NCBI GenBank assembly: GCA_035701465.1
Contig: DASSMU010000035.1
Span: 1 to 7,138, forward strand
DNA length: 7,138 nucleotides
Direction: 5' to 3'
DNA from: VRUE01 sp035701465
GTDB lineage: Bacteria; Actinomycetota; Thermoleophilia; Solirubrobacterales; 70-9
In this document: in pieces, positions 5,596 to 7,138 of the stretch
Layout: the number at the start of each line of letters is the position of its first letter
How positions within the stretch are numbered: the first letter of the stretch is position 1
Notes under the pieces: generated by a model
The model's database searches: none
What the model saw: only the letters and a program-made list of their open reading frames with translations
What the model was told of the DNA's origin: nothing
Position numbers and translations under genes: made by a program

Positions 5596-6461
5596 ACGGT
5601 GCAGTCGTGGAGTTGAGATTGCCACGTGGGGCAGGAACACGCGACCACGGCTATGCCGTGGAGCTTGATACCGACCTCGATGGCGCAAGCCAGGTGATTC
5701 TGGATGCTGGCGATCTGGTGGGCCTGCATCCCCTCTTCGCAGTGAGGCTGGCGCTCTGGGTGGAGTGCCAGCGGCAAGCCGGACGCAGCATCGAAGTCAA
5801 GGAGCCCCAGGACGAGGCGGCCGGCCGGTGCTTTCGCGCTTTTCGTTTGAGGATGGACATCGGTGGCATTGGCCAAGCGCTTGTCGAGGACGACCCCGAT
5901 GTGATCATCCGGCCGACCCGCTTGAGCGAGCTGACTGAGGTCGATGAGCTTGCCGATAGGCTTCTGCAGCCGCTGATCGATCATTTCGATGATGTCGCCG
6001 TCGTCCGAGATGCGGTTCTGATGGCAATCAGCGAGCTTTGCCAGAACGCGGTGGAGCACGGCGCAAGCGATGCCGGCTGTGTTGTGGCCGCAAGCCGTGG
6101 CGAGGTCGATGGGTTGAGCCGGATCATGCTTGGCATCGGCGATTGTGGGATTGGGATTCCGGCGCACATTCGTCGGAATCACCCCGACTTCGTGGTCGAC
6201 GAGCATGCGATCGGACAGGCTCTACAAGAAGGCGTGAGCGGCACTCGGCGGCCCCATCGGGGCAACGGCTTCACCTGGGTGCTCAGGGAAACCCTGTCTT
6301 CGGCTGCTTCTTCGGCTGAGATGTTCATCCGGGCCGGACAGGGAGCCTTCCAGCGCGAGATAGTCGATGCCCGCGTTAAGGACCACGGCTGGAATTCGCC
6401 GTCTACGCAGGGGACTTGGATTGCCTGCGACTGGACGACCATCGGAAGGCCGGATCGGTGA
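5586..6461 (+). CDS. GHKL (HATPase_c) ATP-binding protein with STAS-like N-terminus
   Basis: Predicted 291-aa soluble protein. Residues 120-285 hold a complete Bergerat ATP-binding fold: N-box AISELCQNAVEH (148-158, with E150, N154 and H158), G1 box GIGDCGIGIP (183-192, D186), G2 region HRGNGFTWVLR (224-234) and a closing QGTW (275-278). Residues 25-95 (SQVILDAGDLVGLHPLFAVRL, then QRQAGRSIEV) look like a degenerate STAS-type fold. There is no phospho-acceptor His box or membrane segment, so it is not an ordinary sensor kinase; anti-sigma-type serine kinases are closer in plan. Start is open: ATG 5586 overlaps the divergent gene, while GTG 5607 has TACGGT (5595-5600) 6 nt before it and would begin MVELRLPR. 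The next gene encodes a STAS-like partner. Confidence 0.85.
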   Translation: MSPYGAVVELRLPRGAGTRDHGYAVELDTDLDGASQVILDAGDLVGLHPLFAVRLALWVECQRQAGRSIEVKEPQDEAAGRCFRAFRLRMDIGGIGQALVEDDPDVIIRPTRLSELTEVDELADRLLQPLIDHFDDVAVVRDAVLMAISELCQNAVEHGASDAGCVVAASRGEVDGLSRIMLGIGDCGIGIPAHIRRNHPDFVVDEHAIGQALQEGVSGTRRPHRGNGFTWVLRETLSSAASSAEMFIRAGQGAFQREIVDARVKDHGWNSPSTQGTWIACDWTTIGRPDR

Positions 6462-6490
6462 TTGCATGCGTCCGGCCGTTGACGTAGCCT
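6462..6490 (+). promoter_or_regulatory. leaderless promoter of the STAS-like gene
   Basis: TAGCCT (6485-6490) matches TANNNT and ends 7 nt before the ATG at 6498. TTGCAT (6462-6467) sits 17 bp further up as a weak -35. No ribosome binding site is present. It gives the STAS-like gene its own transcript in addition to any read-through from the GHKL gene ending at 6461. Confidence 0.55.
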
Positions 6491-6497
6491 CGCACCC

Positions 6498-6851
6498 ATG
6501 ACGACGCTAGAGAACGACATTCCACGATCCTCGGCGTCACCGCGATACGTGCTGGGGCGCCACGGCCAGGCTTTCTCGACCCGGGCAAGGGCGGAGCAGA
6601 TTCGAGCCGAGATCGAGCAGCTTGTGGCGGACGGTCGTGATGTCCTGATCGACTTCGAGGGCGTGCGCTCGGTGAGCTACTCGTTTGCCGACGAGCTGAT
6701 CGGCGAGTTCGCGTCGCGCTACGAAGCGGACCACCAGGCCTTGCGCCCTGTCGTCATCGGCCTCTCGGCGCAAGCCCAGCGGGTCGTGCTCGGCAGCCTT
6801 GAGCAGCGGGGTCTCTCCGACGAGGTTTCGCGCGAGCTGGTTCCGCATTAG
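6498..6851 (+). CDS. STAS-like domain protein (DUF4325 type)
   Basis: Predicted 117-aa protein. The core VLIDFEGVRSVSYSFADELIG (49-69) has the strand-loop-helix and the SxSFADE block that mark DUF4325 STAS-like proteins. It is preceded by a helix with FSTRARAEQIRAEIE (26-40) and followed by a second strand and helix (PVVIGLSAQAQRVVLGSLE). STAS proteins bind partner ATPases. In anti-sigma/anti-anti-sigma switches the partner is a GHKL ATPase, and here a GHKL gene ends only 36 bp upstream. I infer that the two proteins interact. The Ser/Tyr cluster SVSYS (58-62) is where STAS antagonists usually carry their phosphorylatable serine, but phosphorylation here is unproven. The start at 6498 is fixed by the leaderless promoter. 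Confidence 0.85.
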   Translation: MTTLENDIPRSSASPRYVLGRHGQAFSTRARAEQIRAEIEQLVADGRDVLIDFEGVRSVSYSFADELIGEFASRYEADHQALRPVVIGLSAQAQRVVLGSLEQRGLSDEVSRELVPH

Positions 6852-6853
6852 AC

Positions 6854-6886
6854 GGTCGGGCGCCTGACCTTCGGTCGAAACGACCG
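6854..6886 (+). terminator. alternating GGTC/GACC hairpins after the STAS-like gene
   Basis: GGTC (6854-6857), GACC (6866-6869), GGTC (6873-6876) and GACC (6882-6885) can pair in different combinations. The strongest is CGGTCG-AAA-CGACCG (6872-6886), a perfect 6-bp stem with a triloop; the alternative is GACC-TTC-GGTC (6866-6876). There is no T-tract, so factor-assisted termination is as likely as intrinsic termination. The rest of 6887-6949 shows only the short hairpin GCCG-CAAA-CGGC (6919-6930). Confidence 0.45.
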
Positions 6887-6949
6887 CAACTGTCAAGTCT
6901 CAGATTGGTCGCATAACTGCCGCAAACGGCTCTGGAATGCGGTGGCTCG

Positions 6950-6996
6950 TCGGTCTACGAAACCGAAGGTCGCAGGTTCGAATCCTGCCGGGCGCG
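6950..6996 (+). other. 3' half of tRNA-Arg(ACG): putative attR of the integrated element
   Basis: The parts are TCGGT (6950-6954), anticodon loop CTACGAA (6955-6961) with anticodon ACG, and ACCGA (6962-6966). Variable loop AGGTC (6967-6971) follows, then the T arm GCAGG-TTCGAAT-CCTGC (6972-6988), the 3' acceptor strand CGGGCGC and discriminator G (6989-6996). CCA is not encoded. Upstream there is no GCGCCCG-like 5' strand and no D arm: the two GCTC-like words near 6929 and 6945 are direct, not inverted. It therefore cannot make a tRNA. Tyrosine integrases commonly use the anticodon-to-3'-end part of a tRNA gene as att core and leave such a half copy at the far end of the element. By that rule the element is on the left and flanking chromosome on the right. 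Confidence 0.85.
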
Positions 6997-7002
6997 TTCA
7001 TG

Positions 7003-7048
7003 TGATGTGTCGCGACATCGGAGACTGATGTCGCGGGACATCGTAGAC
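7003..7048. repeat. two 23-bp tandem repeats at the IS481-like end
   Basis: Units 7003-7025 and 7026-7048 match at 19 of 23 positions. Each contains its own dyad: GATGT/ACATC around TGTCGCGACA in the first, and GATGTC-GCGG-GACATC in the second. They lie just outside the transposase stop codon, where terminal transposase-binding sites are expected. Confidence 0.6.
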
Positions 7049-7051
7049 ACC

Positions 7052-7138
7052 TCAGCTCCCTCCGATGGGCTGGTAGTCCCGACTCGGATCGAGGGTCAGG
7101 CTGCGGATCAGCTCGCCCGTTCGGGCGTCGAGGACGCG
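7052..7138 (-). CDS. IS481-family transposase, C-terminal fragment
   Basis: Only the last 28 residues are in the window. They read RVLDARTGELIRSLTLDPSRDYQP and end four residues later at a TGA (7052-7054). The pattern of a short strand, TGELIR, then LDPxRDYQP is the familiar C-terminus of IS481-type DDE transposases (the integrase-core rve family) in actinobacteria. The catalytic DDE residues would be outside the window, so completeness cannot be judged. It ends within about 50 bp of the presumed IS terminus, as normal. Confidence 0.7.
   Translation of the reverse strand, partial: RVLDARTGELIRSLTLDPSRDYQPIGGS

Larger units (their letters stand above)
7001..7138 (-). mobile_element. IS481-family-like insertion sequence, 3' end only
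   Basis: The terminal region carries the 23-bp repeats and the last codons of a transposase on the minus strand. The outer end is probably near 7001 (TGTGATG), about 5 nt after the tRNA fragment, but the exact boundary and any target duplication cannot be set because the other end is outside the window. Confidence 0.55.

Noticed and set aside
5596..5688. Extension of the 178-aa minus-strand gene to 5688
   Set aside because: This stretch is the antisense shadow of the GHKL gene and is Arg/His-rich without protein-like pattern.
5487..6206. 239-aa minus-strand frame opposite the GHKL gene
   Set aside because: It lies opposite a gene with all GHKL boxes in order; the antisense translation has no recognisable domain.
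6923..6996. Intact functional tRNA-Arg
   Set aside because: The 5' strand CGCAAAC does not pair with CGGGCGC, and no D arm can form; only the 3' half is tRNA.
1..7138. CRISPR array, rRNA, conjugation or replication genes
   Set aside because: No regularly spaced repeats of CRISPR size, no rRNA-like sequence, and no relaxase, FtsK/TraB or replication initiator motifs were seen in either strand.

Overview
The window is G+C-rich (roughly 60-65% by eye outside one paler block). It looks actinobacterial: several genes have a TANNNT -10 hexamer 6-9 nt before the start codon and no ribosome binding site (leaderless genes), there are many small HTH proteins, and an IS481-type transposase tail sits at the right edge. 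The lineage within Actinobacteria cannot be fixed from the sequence; a Thermoleophilia-like group is only a guess.

I read the window as the right-hand part of an integrated genetic element. The key observation is at 6950-6996. It is the 3' half of tRNA-Arg(ACG), with anticodon arm, variable loop, T arm and 3' acceptor strand, but without a matching D arm or 5' acceptor strand. This is the usual scar (attR) left by a tyrosine-recombinase element that integrates into a tRNA gene. The matching excisionase-integrase pair is at 1795-3080. The element therefore lies to the left of 6996, with its intact tRNA end outside the window, and flanking DNA lies to the right, where an IS481-family element begins almost at once.

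Layout from left to right: (1) 1-368, a phased-repeat region and a leaderless 70-aa HTH gene. (2) 399-1377, a promoter, a leader hairpin and a three-gene overlapping operon of an unknown 118-aa protein plus two tandemly duplicated XRE-type repressors. (3) 1378-1794, a 417-bp gene-free control region with a TCTGGA/TCCAGA dyad, a large G+C-rich fold and a small T-tailed hairpin. (4) 1795-3080, a MerR-like excisionase translationally coupled to a complete tyrosine integrase. (5) 3083-4980, a lower-G+C cargo pair on the minus strand: a DUF3696-like ABC/OLD-type ATPase followed by a PIN-domain nuclease, convergent with the integrase with only 2 bp between stop codons. (6) 5059-5595 (minus), an unrecognised 178-aa protein. 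(7) 5586-6851 (plus), a GHKL ATPase with a STAS-like N-terminal region, followed by a free-standing STAS-like (DUF4325-type) protein with its own leaderless promoter. (8) 6852-7138, hairpins, the tRNA-Arg attR scar and the truncated IS481-like element.

Functional reading: the left half controls and carries out integration and excision, with repressors, Xis and Int. The 3-4 kb between integrase and attR is cargo. The ATPase-PIN pair has the build of a two-gene anti-phage or conflict module: an NTPase sensor with a nuclease effector. The GHKL ATPase/STAS-like pair has the build of a partner-switching regulator. Whether the two modules and the 178-aa protein between them form one system is the main open question here.
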